From Marinicella algicola (lineage in GTDB: Bacteria > Pseudomonadota > Gammaproteobacteria > Xanthomonadales > Marinicellaceae), in the NCBI RefSeq assembly GCF_028401385.1, contig NZ_JAQOMR010000001.1, forward strand, positions 3,330,501 to 3,394,500: a stretch of 64,000 bases of DNA. The letters are read 5' to 3'. Below the pieces are notes generated by a model. It searched no databases and was not told the DNA's origin. It saw only the letters and a list, made by a program, of their open reading frames with translations. Shown in pieces: positions 46,542 through 55,853 of this stretch; within the stretch, counting starts at the first letter, position 1, and each line of letters opens with the position of its first letter. Both the position numbers and the translations under genes were made by a program.

Positions 46542-48046
46542 TTAAAGGTTATTCTTCAGTTCACGCTTCAGGATCTTGCCGGAAGCATTTTTCGGGAGAG
46601 AGGAAACGAATTCGACCCGACGGGGTCGCTTGAAGCCGGCGAGCCGCTCGGAGCAGTAGGCGATTACCTCTTCGGCGTTGGTTCCCCCTCGCCGGCGGGC
46701 ACGACGACAGCCACGACCGTCTCGCCCCAGACCGGATCGGGCATGCCCACCACCGCGCATTCCAGAATGCCGGGGTGGCTCGAGAGCACGTCTTCGATTT
46801 CGCGCGGATAGACGTTTTCGCCGCCGCTGATGATCAGGTCAGACTTGCGGTCAACGATGTAGACAAAGCCCTCATCGTCCATCCGGCCGAGATCGCCGGC
46901 AGTGAACCAGCCATTATCAAGAACCGCAGCGGTGCGGGCCTCGTCCTTGTAGTAGGCATCGAAGCGCCCTTCACAGCGCGAGAACACCTCGCCGATCTCG
47001 CCAGAGCGAAGGGGATGGCCCAGTTCGTCACGGATCTGGACTTCGGCGCCGAAACAGGGCTGACCGCAGCAGCGCTCCTTGCGCCATTGGTCCTCCGGGT
47101 GCAGCACGGTGATGAAGCCGCTTTCGCTGGCGCCGTAGAACTCATGGAGCACCGGTCCCATAACTTCCATGACGCAAGTTTTCGTCGCGGTCGAAAGCGC
47201 CGCCCCGCCGGTGACCACCGAGCGCAATGCGGAAAAGTCGGTTTCTTCGAAACGCGGCTCCTGCATCAGCAGGTTCAGCATGGTCGGCACCATGAAGGTC
47301 GCCGTGATCTTTTGCCTCTCGATGGTCTCGAGTACACGGGCTGCTTTGAATTCCGGTTCAATGTAGATGCCGCCGCCGGCCTGCAACACCATGAGGGGCA
47401 TGAAATGCACCCCGTGGAAGAACGGCGAAAGCGCCAGAATACGGTCGTTGCGGGTGTAGCCGAACTCGATGATGCCGGCCCATATGCACATGGCCGTGCG
47501 CTGGAAGGAGCGGTGAAGGCCCTTGGGGTTTCCGGTTGTGCCGGAAGTGTACATCATCCAGAAAGGCGCCTGCGGATCGACCACTATCGCCGGATCGGCG
47601 TCGTCCCCGGCCTCCATCAGGCTTGCCCAGGAAAAGGCATCATCGATGACGGGATTTCCGATCACCAGAACATGCTCGACTTTGGAAAAGAGTGCCCGAT
47701 GGGCCACGATCTCGTGCTGGGCACTTTCGCCGATGACCAGAAAACGGGCCTCGGAGTGATCCAGCAACACGGCCATTTCTGTCGTTCTGAGCCAGAAGTT
47801 GAGCGTGACAAGGCGCATGCCGAGCCGGGCAGCGACATGGAAAATCTCCATGTATTCGATCGAATTGCGCGCATAGACGGCAATAGCATCGCCGGGCCGG
47901 ACACCCATGGAGATAAGGCCATTGGCAAGCCGACTTGTTCGCGCGTTCAGCTCTGAAAACGTGAACTGCCGGTGCGCATCGGCAAGGCAGACGGCGTCCG
48001 GCCATTTGACGGCATTGGCGGCAAGCGCGTCGGAAAGTGTCAGCAT
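46542..48046 (-). CDS. AMP-dependent acyl-CoA synthetase/ligase (one-base lesion)
   Basis: A ~501-residue adenylate-forming ligase: ATP-binding P-loop MMYTSGTTGNPKG, EFYGASESG, GWFTAGDLGRMDDEGFVYIVDRKSDLIISGGENVYPREIE, and the C-terminal catalytic Lys in PKNASGKILKREL. It activates a carboxylic acid as acyl-CoA via acyl-AMP. The frame breaks at 46684-46688 (CCCCC); one more base links VVVPAGEGG to TNAEEVIAYCSERLAGFKRP. The chain length is not predictable. Lies between the M24 hydrolase and livF on the same strand. Confidence 0.87.
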
Positions 48047-48055
48047 GGATTTACC

Positions 48056-48768
48056 TCAAAGTCCCAAATAGGCCTTGCGCAGGCCGTCATCGTTGAGAAG
48101 ATGCTCGCTGCTGCCGGCCATCACGATCCGGCCGTGCTCGATGACGTAGCCACGCGATGCGAGCTTGAGCGATCGTTTCACGTCCTGTTCGACGAGCAGG
48201 ATCGTCACGCCCTCGCGGTTGATCGCTGGCAGTTTGGCGAAGATATCCTTGACCATGACCGGTGCGAGCCCGATCGACGGTTCGTCGAGCAGCAGCAGTT
48301 TCGGCGAGGTCATCAGCGCACGGCCGATCGCCAGCATCTGCTGTTCGCCGCCGCTGAAGGAGCGTGCGAGTTGGTGCCGCCTTTCCTTCAGTCGTGGGAA
48401 CAGCGAATAGATCCACTCGAGATTGTTGCGGGTTCTGTTCCTGTCTTTCAGGATGTCGCCGCCGACGAAGAGGTTTTCCTCAACATTCATGTGCGGGAAG
48501 AGCCGACGGCCCTCCATCACCTGAGCGATCCCGAGCCGGGCGATCTGGTGGGCGGGTTTTCCGGAGATGACCTCGCCCGTGAAGCGTATCTCCCCGGCCA
48601 TTGCGGGCAGCGTGCCCATGACCGTGCGGATCAGCGTGGTCTTGCCTGCGCCATTGGCGCCGAGAATGCTGACGATCTCGCCCGGTGCGACCGACAGCGA
48701 GATATCTTCCAGAATGCGGATATCGCCATAGCCGGAATGGAGTTTTTGATTTCGAGGATGTCAGTCAT
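48056..48768 (-). CDS. livF: Branched-chain/amide-type ABC transporter ATPase LivF (one-base lesion)
   Basis: A ~237-residue LivF ATPase: Walker A ILGANGAGKTT, the LivF-type EGRRLFPHMNVEENL, signature FSGGEQQMLAIGRAL and Walker B LLLLDEPSIGLAP. The N-terminus is split at 48743-48747 (TTTTT; AAAAA in coding sense); one more base gives MTDILEIKNLHSGYGDIRILEDISLSV from an ATG at 48766-48768. It overlaps the end of livG by eight bases. Confidence 0.89.
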
Positions 48769-49483
48769 CGTCTCCTCCCAGATAAGCCGCGATCACCGTC
48801 GGGTCAGCGGCGACATCGGCCGGCAACCCGTCGCCGATCTTGACGCCGTGATGCAACACGACGATGCGGTCGGAAACGCTCATCACAGCATGCATATTAT
48901 GTTCGATCAGCAGCACGGCGAGCCCGTCTGCCGCGAGGTTGCGCAGCAGGTCGAGCATTGCGCCGGTCTCCACCGTGGTCAGTCCTGCCATCACCTCGTC
49001 AAGCAGCAGGATGCGTGGTTCAGTGGCGAGAGCTTTGGCCACTTCCAGCCGCTTGCGCCCGGCAAGCGTAAGTGTGCGGGCGCGATCGGTGGCACGGCTG
49101 ACAAGACCGACCTGCTCCAGCACGGCCATAGCCCGTCGCTCGGCCTCTTGATGGCCGGGATGGCGCAGGAACGCGCCGATTGCGACGTTTTCCAGCACCG
49201 TCATGTCGCCGAAGGGGCGGACGATCTGAAATGTCCGGCAAAGGCCTTTTCGGCATATGGCCGGCGGGGAAAGCCTGTCGATCGACTTACCGTCGAAATA
49301 GACGCTGCCGCGAGTAGCACGGAGGAAACCGGATGCGATCGAGAACAAAGTGGTCTTGCCGGCGCCATTGGGGCCGATCAAGCCTACAATCTCGCCATTC
49401 CCGACCTCGAAGGACATATCCCTGATGGCTGGCAGCCCGCCGAAGGTCTTGGCAACATTGCGAAATTCAAGCAGCGCCATCAT
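48761..49483 (-). CDS. livG: Branched-chain/amide-type ABC transporter ATPase LivG
   Basis: A ~240-residue LivG ATPase with Walker A LIGPNGAGKTTLF, LCRTFQIVRPFGDMTVLENV, a signature region TLAGRKRLEVAKAL (SGG replaced by AGR, common in LivG) and Walker B ILLLDEVMAGLTT. The start MMALLEFRNVAKTFGG is inside the end of livM (overlap ~17 bases), as usual for coupled liv genes. Works with LivF, LivM, LivH and the SBP. Confidence 0.9.
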   Translation of the reverse strand: MMALLEFRNVAKTFGGLPAIRDMSFEVGNGEIVGLIGPNGAGKTTLFSIASGFLRATRGSVYFDGKSIDRLSPPAICRKGLCRTFQIVRPFGDMTVLENVAIGAFLRHPGHQEAERRAMAVLEQVGLVSRATDRARTLTLAGRKRLEVAKALATEPRILLLDEVMAGLTTVETGAMLDLLRNLAADGLAVLLIEHNMHAVMSVSDRIVVLHHGVKIGDGLPADVAADPTVIAAYLGGDDD

Positions 49484-50468
49484 TCTTCTCCATGGAGGGT
49501 TTTGCATTTGAACGGGAAAGTGACGCGGCGATGCGACCGAAGATGGCGACGAGGCCGCGCGGTTCAAAGGCAATGACGAGCATCAGGATCAGACCGTAGA
49601 GCAGCATGTCCGCGCCGACGATGCCGCCGGTGAAACGGCGGGCCGCCTCCTCGCCGAGAAGCAGCAGGGTGGCGCCGAGCATCGGCCCCCAGAGCGTGCC
49701 TCGCCCGCCGATGATGCAGACGACGGCGATCTGGACGCTGAGCGCGACGCCGAAGACCTTTTCCGGGCTGATGAACAGCACGAACTGGGCGTAGAACGTG
49801 CCGCCGATCGCGGTCATGGCAGCACTCAGCACATAGGCCATGAGCTTGTAGCGCCCGACGTTGACCCCAAGCGCGAGAGCGGCCTCCTGGTCATTGCGGA
49901 TCGCCGTCAGATAGGCGCCGAAACGCGAGTGCAACGCTGCACGATTAATCAGGAAGGCAGCCGCGACCATAACGACCGCCACGGCGTAATAGAACTCCTT
50001 ACGCGTGTGCTGGAACAATAGGGGAGCGTCGCGCATCAGCGTCACTTCCAGTCCGCGCGGACCGCCGAGCAGGCCGTGGGTATTTTCCACGATGATGCGC
50101 AGCACCATTGTGGCGGCAATAGTCGCCAGGGCGAAATAGGCGCCGCGCAGCCTGAAGCAGGGCAGGCCGATGACGGCGGCAATCGCACCGGCAATAATTG
50201 CACCGGCAAGCATGCCGATCCACGGGGTGAGACCGAAATCGATGAACAGAACGGTGGACGTGTAGGCGCCGACCCCGAACCAGGCCGCATGGCCGAGCGA
50301 AAGCTGACCGCCGATCCCGCCGATCAGGTTCCAAGCATAGGCGAGATAGGCGTAGAGCAGAACAAGAATGACGATGGACAGCGAATAGGGGTTGGAAAAG
50401 ACGAGAGGGATGCCGAGGACAAGAACGGCGCCAAGGCCCCCAAAAAGCAGTTTCGATGGCATGGTCAT
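49467..50468 (-). CDS. livM: Branched-chain/amide-type ABC transporter permease LivM
   Basis: A 333-residue permease with ~8-10 hydrophobic helices and LivM hallmarks: GQLSLGHAAWFGVGAYT near the N-terminus, LRGAYFALATIA, and the AGTFYA-like block IGGTFYAQFVLFISPEKVFG, followed by GGRGTLWGPMLGA. Overlaps LivH by four bases at its start and livG at its end. Confidence 0.92.
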   Translation of the reverse strand: MTMPSKLLFGGLGAVLVLGIPLVFSNPYSLSIVILVLLYAYLAYAWNLIGGIGGQLSLGHAAWFGVGAYTSTVLFIDFGLTPWIGMLAGAIIAGAIAAVIGLPCFRLRGAYFALATIAATMVLRIIVENTHGLLGGPRGLEVTLMRDAPLLFQHTRKEFYYAVAVVMVAAAFLINRAALHSRFGAYLTAIRNDQEAALALGVNVGRYKLMAYVLSAAMTAIGGTFYAQFVLFISPEKVFGVALSVQIAVVCIIGGRGTLWGPMLGATLLLLGEEAARRFTGGIVGADMLLYGLILMLVIAFEPRGLVAIFGRIAASLSRSNAKPSMEKNDGAA

Positions 50469-51346
50469 TCGCGCTCCAGTCCAAACAGACCCGCCGGCCG
50501 GATGTAGAGCACGGCGAGGAATACGATGAAAATCAGGGCTTCGGCGAATGATACGGGCACGAACTGTGCGCCGACGGATTCTAGAATGCCGATGATGATT
50601 CCGCCCCAGAACGCGCCGCCGATCGACCCCATGCCGCCCAGTACAACGATGATGAAGGCGCGCAGACCGAAAATGTCGCCGACGAAGGGGTTGACCGGAT
50701 AAAGCGGCACCAGCAGGCAGCCGGCGACGCCGACGACCGCGAGCCCGATCGCGAAGGACAGTTGATAGACATGGGTGCTGTCGATGCCGAGCACGCTTGC
50801 GGCTTCCCGGTCCTGGCCGGTCGCGCGGATCATGCGGCCGCTGCGGGTCTTGCCGAGATAGATGATCACGCCGATCGTCACCAATGTGGCGATGACGAAG
50901 CCTGCGATCTGCGGCAGCGAGAAGATCAGGTCACCGATCAGAACGATCTCGTTTGACCAGTTGCCGGACATGACCTGGTAATCCGGTCCGGCAATCATCA
51001 AGAACAGGTGATCAAGGAAGATCCAGAGGCCAGTGGTGAAGATCAGCACGCCGATCGGTTCACGGGTCGCTTCCTTACGGTAGATCGGCTCGATCATAAA
51101 ACGCTGGATGTAATAACCGGCGGCGAACAATATGGCTGCGACAGGAATGATCACAGCGAGCGGATGCAGCCCCAGGCTCCTTGTCGCCCAGACCGCGATA
51201 TACATCGCGATCATCAGAAACGAGCCATGGGCGAAGTTTATGATTTTCATCACGCCGAACTGGAGACTGAGCCCGAGTGCGATCAGCCCGTAGACAGCGC
51301 CGCTCGCGATTCCGTTGAGGAGCGCCTGAAATAATATGGTCGACAT
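50465..51346 (-). CDS. livH: Branched-chain/amide-type ABC transporter permease LivH
   Basis: A 293-residue permease with GIASGAVYGLIALGLSLQFGVMKIINFAHGSF at the N-terminus and GMGSIGGAFWGGIIIGILESVGAQ near the C-terminus, both diagnostic of LivH. It pairs with LivM to form the channel. Located ~85 bases after the SBP gene. Confidence 0.92.
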   Translation of the reverse strand: MSTILFQALLNGIASGAVYGLIALGLSLQFGVMKIINFAHGSFLMIAMYIAVWATRSLGLHPLAVIIPVAAILFAAGYYIQRFMIEPIYRKEATREPIGVLIFTTGLWIFLDHLFLMIAGPDYQVMSGNWSNEIVLIGDLIFSLPQIAGFVIATLVTIGVIIYLGKTRSGRMIRATGQDREAASVLGIDSTHVYQLSFAIGLAVVGVAGCLLVPLYPVNPFVGDIFGLRAFIIVVLGGMGSIGGAFWGGIIIGILESVGAQFVPVSFAEALIFIVFLAVLYIRPAGLFGLERE

Positions 51347-51429
51347 CGATCGGCCCTCGAAATGAGTGTCTGATGCAGGAGCCGCCCTCCGCTTGAAGGG
51401 CGGCGATGCTGACTATAGATCGGATGAGA

Positions 51430-52682
51430 TCAGTTGACGGCCTTGCCGACGGGCCACTTCATCTCATAGCCGGGAGCTGCCACTGGCTCTGGCCACACAG
51501 TCCGGTAGGCACCCTCCGAAATCTGTTGGACAACGAAGCGTTTTTGGTGTTTTGCCCCTTCTCGTCGAACACCACGTCGTAGCCGAGCAACTGTGCGATA
51601 TCATTGCCTTCGAAACGCGTTTGGGCGAGCGCATCGCGAATTGCATCCGGATCAGTGGAGCCGGCGCGCTCGAGGGCATCCTTGAGAATCCAGACGACAG
51701 AATAGGCGACGACCGAGAATTCTGACGGTTCGGTGTCGTATGCTGCGACATAGCCGTCCCAGAAATCCTTGGCGAAGGGGGTATTGATGGTCGATTCTGT
51801 AGCCGGCCCAGCCATTGGTGCTGACAATGCCCTCCGTTCCTGCCTTGCCGACGGAGGGAATGAATGTCGGGTCGACCTGGCCGGCGCCGCTGCCGATCAC
51901 AACCTTGGAGTCGATCTGCATCTGTGCGATCAGTTTATGAAGCTGGATGGCGTCGGCGGCATAGGCTGTGACCGAAATCACGTCGGGCTTGCGGCCCTTC
52001 ACCTTAAGGACCAGCGGCCTGAGGTCCGGCGCATTGGCAGGGTAGGATTCATCAAGCACGATCTCGATCCCGGCTTCATCGAAGCGCTGGCGGAGGCGCT
52101 GTGCCAGATCCTGGCCCCAATCGGTGTTTTCATAGACGATCGCTGCGGTTTTCGCCGGATCACCTGTCGTCTCGTTCGCCCAGGTCACGAAATCGACGAC
52201 GCTGTCGGCATTGCCTGAAGAGGGAACCTGCGTGGGGCGGAACACATATTTGTAGCCGCGCTCGGTGATGTCGGCCTTGGCTGCCAGATCGACGATCCAC
52301 GGAACGCCGTATTTTTCGGCAACTGCTGTGGCAGGAAGGTGACCGAGCTCTGAAAGGCGCCGATCATGACCGAGACGTCCTCGACGGTGATCAGTCTTTC
52401 GGCCTCGGTGAGGGCAACCTTCGGGTCGCCGCGCGAGTCAACTTCGAGAAGCTCGATCGGGGCGCCGTCGAGCGAGGCAATGCCGCCGGCGGCATTGATC
52501 TGCTCGACGGCCATGTGAGTTGCCCTGCTCATCTCCTGGCCGATCGAGGCTGCGGCGCCACCCGAAAGCGGGATGATGTAGCCGACCTTGACGGGGTCGG
52601 CTGCGGTCGCTGGCAGAGTGCCGGCAACGACGCCGAGCGCCGAAAGCGCGCCGGATGCGAGTAATTTCCGAAATCCGTTCAT
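51430..52682 (-). CDS. Branched-chain/amide-type ABC substrate-binding protein (three one-base lesions)
   Basis: A ~417-residue periplasmic LivK-type protein with a Sec signal (~1-28, TLPATAADP) and the family start VKVGYIIPLSGGAAASIGQEM. Lesions: one base missing at 52330-52331 (restores TAVAEKYGVPWIVDLAAKADITERGYKYVFRPTQ), one extra near 51795 (removal restores WAGYESTINTPFAKDFWDGYV) and one missing at 51535-51536 (restores NASFVVQQISEGAYRTVWPEP). The stop is then at 51430. The ligand is unknown; Liv-type systems also carry amides, aromatic acids and urea derivatives. First gene after the TGACA palindromes, so it is probably the operon leader. Confidence 0.86.
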
Positions 52683-52713
52683 GTTTCAATCTCCTCCTGC
52701 TCTTCGTAAAATA

Positions 52714-52727
52714 TGACATTGGTGTCA
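52714..52727. promoter_or_regulatory. Operator-like palindrome 1 (TGACA-N4-TGTCA)
   Basis: TGACA TTGG TGTCA, 31 bases upstream of the SBP start of the liv operon. The same half-sites at the same spacing recur at 52781-52794 and 52910-52923 and nowhere else that I noticed in the window. Probable binding site of the adjacent TetR-family repressor. Confidence 0.7.
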
Positions 52728-52780
52728 GCAGCTAATTCGCTTGTAACAATGTAAATATCGAAGAGTGACTAATGAATAAC

Positions 52781-52800
52781 TGACACTGATGTCAGTGTCA
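52781..52800. promoter_or_regulatory. Operator-like palindrome 2 (extended)
   Basis: TGACA CTGA TGTCA (52781-52794), extended to a perfect 9-bp inverted repeat TGACACTGA-TG-TCAGTGTCA over 52781-52800. About 100 bases above the liv-operon SBP start, in an AT-rich stretch suitable for its promoter. Confidence 0.75.
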
Positions 52801-52909
52801 ATTAGAACCTATCGAAATCGATCCTCTGAACCTGGCGTCGGCAAGCCAATGGCAGGAATATTAAGGAGAAATTTCCCGACAACGGCTCGGATTTGCGATT
52901 GAAACGAGG

Positions 52910-52923
52910 TGACATAAATGTCA
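52910..52923. promoter_or_regulatory. Operator-like palindrome 3 (TGACA-N4-TGTCA)
   Basis: TGACA TAAA TGTCA (inner palindrome TGACAT-AA-ATGTCA) lies 47 bases upstream of the TetR gene start, fitting autorepression. Confidence 0.7.
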
Positions 52924-52969
52924 GTGTTCGTCGCAAGCGCGCGACCATAACTGAACAGCGGAAACACCA

Positions 52970-53620
52970 TTGAAACAACCAGCACACGCCAAGCCCGAGC
53001 GCGGCTCGAGCCATGACACCGAGACCCTCATCCTTCAGGCGGCGGAAACGGTATTCTCGCAGAAAGGCTACTTCGGCACGACAGTCGCCGACATCGTTGA
53101 ACGAGCTGGAGTCAGCAGAGGAGCGTTCTATCTCTATTTCAAGAATCGCAACGAGGTGTTCTCGGCGATTCTTGCGACCGTTGTGGGGGAGATGTTCATG
53201 CTGTCTTCCTCGCGCCAGTCGGGCACGCCGCAGCAACGCGTCGAAAATGCCAACCGCACCTATATGGAGATGTTTTATCGCCACCGGGCCTTCATGCGCA
53301 GCGTCATTCAGGTCGCCACCTTCGATACCGAAGTGGCGGAAACCCTGAACGAACTGCGCGGGAAGTTCATCAACCGCGTTCGCGAACATATCGAACGCGG
53401 CGTTGAAGGCGGAAAATGCCATGACGTCGACCCGGACATTGCATCGTTCCTGCTGGTGATTATGGTCGAGTTTACATCTTACAGTTGGCTTTCTTTCGAC
53501 TGGCAGCCGAAATCCGGCGATTTCGATTTCGACAAGGTTGTTAAGGAAGCAAGCAGCATATGGAGCCGTGCCGTGTACAAGGCGCCCGAAGGGGATGCTG
53601 CGCCCGAAAACGAAACCTGA
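52970..53620 (+). CDS. TetR family transcriptional regulator
   Basis: A 216-residue TetR repressor with N-terminal HTH (ILQAAETVFSQKGYFGTTVADIVERAGVSRGAFYLYFKNRNEVF) and a helical ligand domain with several aromatic residues near the C-terminus. The start is a TTG at 52970; no ATG is better placed, so the N-terminus is uncertain by a few codons. Divergent from the liv/ALDH/M24/ligase cluster with three TGACA-N4-TGTCA palindromes between, so it probably controls that cluster and itself. Confidence 0.87.
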   Translation: MKQPAHAKPERGSSHDTETLILQAAETVFSQKGYFGTTVADIVERAGVSRGAFYLYFKNRNEVFSAILATVVGEMFMLSSSRQSGTPQQRVENANRTYMEMFYRHRAFMRSVIQVATFDTEVAETLNELRGKFINRVREHIERGVEGGKCHDVDPDIASFLLVIMVEFTSYSWLSFDWQPKSGDFDFDKVVKEASSIWSRAVYKAPEGDAAPENET

Positions 53621-53716
53621 AGATCCCGCGCGGGTTTTCTCCGGACTGAACCAGCTGCACAACACGCCGGTGACAAACACGATGCCGGTCAGAAGCAACA
53701 AGCCCCTGGGAACATC

Positions 53717-54088
53717 TCAGAAGAAAAAGGCTATCGCTTCGCCAGTGTGGCTTTGACGGTCGACGGGAAAAAGCGTGGTGGCCCGCTCGGAGAAGTCGAT
53801 CAGTTGACCATAGGCCAGCCACCAGGTCACTGACGCGAATTCGGGGTTGATGTCCGGATTCTTGCGATAGCGCACCCATTGTGCATCGCGCCGGTCGAGG
53901 ATCAGCTCGGCATCCCGCAGAACTTTCAGATGGCGCGACATGCGGCTCTGGGTGGCCCCCAGCGGCGTCATCAATTCACACACACAATGCTCCCGATCGT
54001 TCCAGCTCAGGGCCAGCGCCGCGCGCCGGGCCGGTTCGGTTCGGATATCGCTTCTAACAAATCCTGCATGACTGTTTCTCACGCGCAT
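53717..54088 (-). CDS. ArsR family transcriptional regulator (N-terminal frame uncertain)
   Basis: A ~117-123-residue ArsR/SmtB winged-helix repressor. The recognition part is clear: HCVCELMTPLGATQSRMSRHLKVLRDAELILDRRDAQWVRYR; the ELCVC-type metal-binding Cys pair is present (CVC). The open frame starts at 54088, but a better N-terminus (MQDLLEAISEP) starts in another frame at 54069. Sequence GAACCGAACC near 54030 is a tandem duplication of five bases whose removal joins the two frames as ISEPARRAALAL; a single missing base would also do so. Possible role in sensing arsenite or other metal/thiol stress for the oxidoreductase cluster opposite. Confidence 0.75.
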   Translation of the reverse strand: MRVRNSHAGFVRSDIRTEPARRAALALSWNDREHCVCELMTPLGATQSRMSRHLKVLRDAELILDRRDAQWVRYRKNPDINPEFASVTWWLAYGQLIDFSERATTLFPVDRQSHTGEAIAFFF

Positions 54089-54341
54089 ATGCGCCTTGAA
54101 TCATATCAACGAAACAAGATGCCACGCGAGTTCAGATCGGTGGATAATCCCGCGCCTGAACACCAGAACGGCTGAGGCAGAACGACGTCGGCGCACTGCG
54201 GCGATCCCAAACACCATCGGGACGGCTTTGCTCCGCCCAGACATGTCCTTCATTTTTTGCTCCGACTTGCGTAACAGCTCCGGCGCTCGGCAGTCTCTGT
54301 AAAACAGGCTCCAACGGGCCGCGATTTCACGAGGCAACCGA

Positions 54342-55853
54342 ATGGCACCGACAGATAAAAAGCCGAAGTCCAACATACAGCGGTGGAAACGGCCGAAACG
54401 ATTCGACCGCAATCTCATCGTAATCGGTGCTGGCTCCGCCGGTCTTGTCTCGGCCTATATCGCCGCAGGCGCAAAGGCAAAGGTGACTCTCGTCGAGGCA
54501 AACAAGATGGGTGGCGATTGCCTGAACTTCGGCTGTGTGCCATCCAAGGCGCTCATTGGCAGCGCGAAGGCGGCGCATCGGATGCGTCACGCCGACCGCT
54601 ATGGACTCAGACCGGTCAAGCCGGAGATTTCCTTTTCCGCCGTCATGGAGCGGGTGCATTCGGTTATCGCCGAAATCGAACCGCACGACAGTATCGAACG
54701 CTATACCGAACTGGGTGTCGAGGTCCTGCATGGCCATGGAAAGCTTATCGACCCCTGGACGGTGGAGATTGCATTGAGCAGCGGCGAAACCCGACGCTTG
54801 ACGACCCGCGCGATCATCATCGCCACAGGCGCACGCCCCTTTGTGCCGCCAATTCCCGGTATCGATGAGGTCGGTTATCTCACATCGGATACGCTCTGGG
54901 ATAGCCTGCGCTATCGCCCCGAGGCACCAAAACGGCTGGTCGTTCTGGGTGGCGGGCCGATCGGCTGCGAACTGGCGCAAAGTTTTGCACGGCTCGGGTC
55001 AAAGGTCACTCAGATCGAAATGGCGACGCGCCTGATGATGCGCGAGGATGAGGACGCCTCCGGGCTCGTTGAGACATCACTCCGTTCAGATGGCGTGGCA
55101 GTGCTGACGGGTCACAAGGCTGTCGCCTGCGGCCTGGAAGCGGGCAGTAAATGGATCGAGGTCGAACACAATGGTGAAAGACAGCGCATCGAATTCGATG
55201 ACATGATCGTAGCCGCTGGCCGGTCGCCGCGGCTGAAAGGTTTCGGGTTGGAAGAACTCGGCATCGAGACGGACCGTGTCGTCGCGACCAATGCATATCT
55301 GCAAACGCTTCACCCGAATATCCTCGCCGCCGGTGATGTCGCGGGCCCTTATCAGTTCACCCATGTCGCCGGGCATCAGGCCTGGTTTGCCACGATCAAC
55401 GCGCTCTTTGGCGACATCAGACGTTTCAGGGCCGACTACCGCGTCATTCCCTGGGCGACGTTCACAGATCCGGAGGTGGCACGCGTCGGCCTGTCAGAGA
55501 CCGAGGCGAGGGAAAAGAACATTCCCCACGAAGTGACACGCTTCGGCAACGACGATCTCGACCGCGCAATCGCCGACAGTTCGCCAGGTGGCTTCGTCAA
55601 GGTGCTGACGGTTCCGGGCAAGGACAGGATTCTCGGAGCGACTATCGTTGGCGACCATGCCGGCGATCTGCTCGCGGAATTTGTTTTCGCCATGAAACAC
55701 GGACACGGTCTGGGAAAAATCCTGGGTACGATCCATATCTATCCGACACGCGCCGAAGCAAACAAGCTGGCCGCAGGCCAGTGGCGCCGCAACCATCTCA
55801 ACGGCGTCCTCCTTTCGCTGCTCGAACGATTCCAAACCTGGAGGCGCGGATGA
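54342..55853 (+). CDS. Class I pyridine nucleotide-disulfide oxidoreductase (mercuric-reductase-like)
   Basis: A 503-residue FAD flavoprotein of the dihydrolipoamide dehydrogenase/mercuric reductase family. FAD motif VIGAGSAGL (~27-35), redox Cys pair in GGDCLNFGCVPSK (~58-70), NAD(P) motif VLGGGPIGCE, second FAD motif LAAGDVAGPYQFTHVA and C-terminal IHIYPTRAEANK. The C-terminal Cys pair and the N-terminal HMA domain of true MerA are missing, so it is not a classical mercuric reductase. Its stop overlaps the start of the CDP-alcohol phosphatidyltransferase (ATGA), so the two are cotranscribed. Disulfide or thiol redox substrate unknown. Confidence 0.85.
   Translation: MAPTDKKPKSNIQRWKRPKRFDRNLIVIGAGSAGLVSAYIAAGAKAKVTLVEANKMGGDCLNFGCVPSKALIGSAKAAHRMRHADRYGLRPVKPEISFSAVMERVHSVIAEIEPHDSIERYTELGVEVLHGHGKLIDPWTVEIALSSGETRRLTTRAIIIATGARPFVPPIPGIDEVGYLTSDTLWDSLRYRPEAPKRLVVLGGGPIGCELAQSFARLGSKVTQIEMATRLMMREDEDASGLVETSLRSDGVAVLTGHKAVACGLEAGSKWIEVEHNGERQRIEFDDMIVAAGRSPRLKGFGLEELGIETDRVVATNAYLQTLHPNILAAGDVAGPYQFTHVAGHQAWFATINALFGDIRRFRADYRVIPWATFTDPEVARVGLSETEAREKNIPHEVTRFGNDDLDRAIADSSPGGFVKVLTVPGKDRILGATIVGDHAGDLLAEFVFAMKHGHGLGKILGTIHIYPTRAEANKLAAGQWRRNHLNGVLLSLLERFQTWRRG

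Noticed and set aside
47972..49576. 534-codon plus-strand ORF over the liv ATPase genes
   Set aside because: Antisense to livF and livG, which have complete Walker and signature motifs. The apparent protein is a mirror frame.
54342..55853. True mercuric reductase (mer operon)
   Set aside because: The N-terminal heavy-metal domain and the C-terminal Cys pair of MerA are missing, and no merT, merP or merR is nearby.
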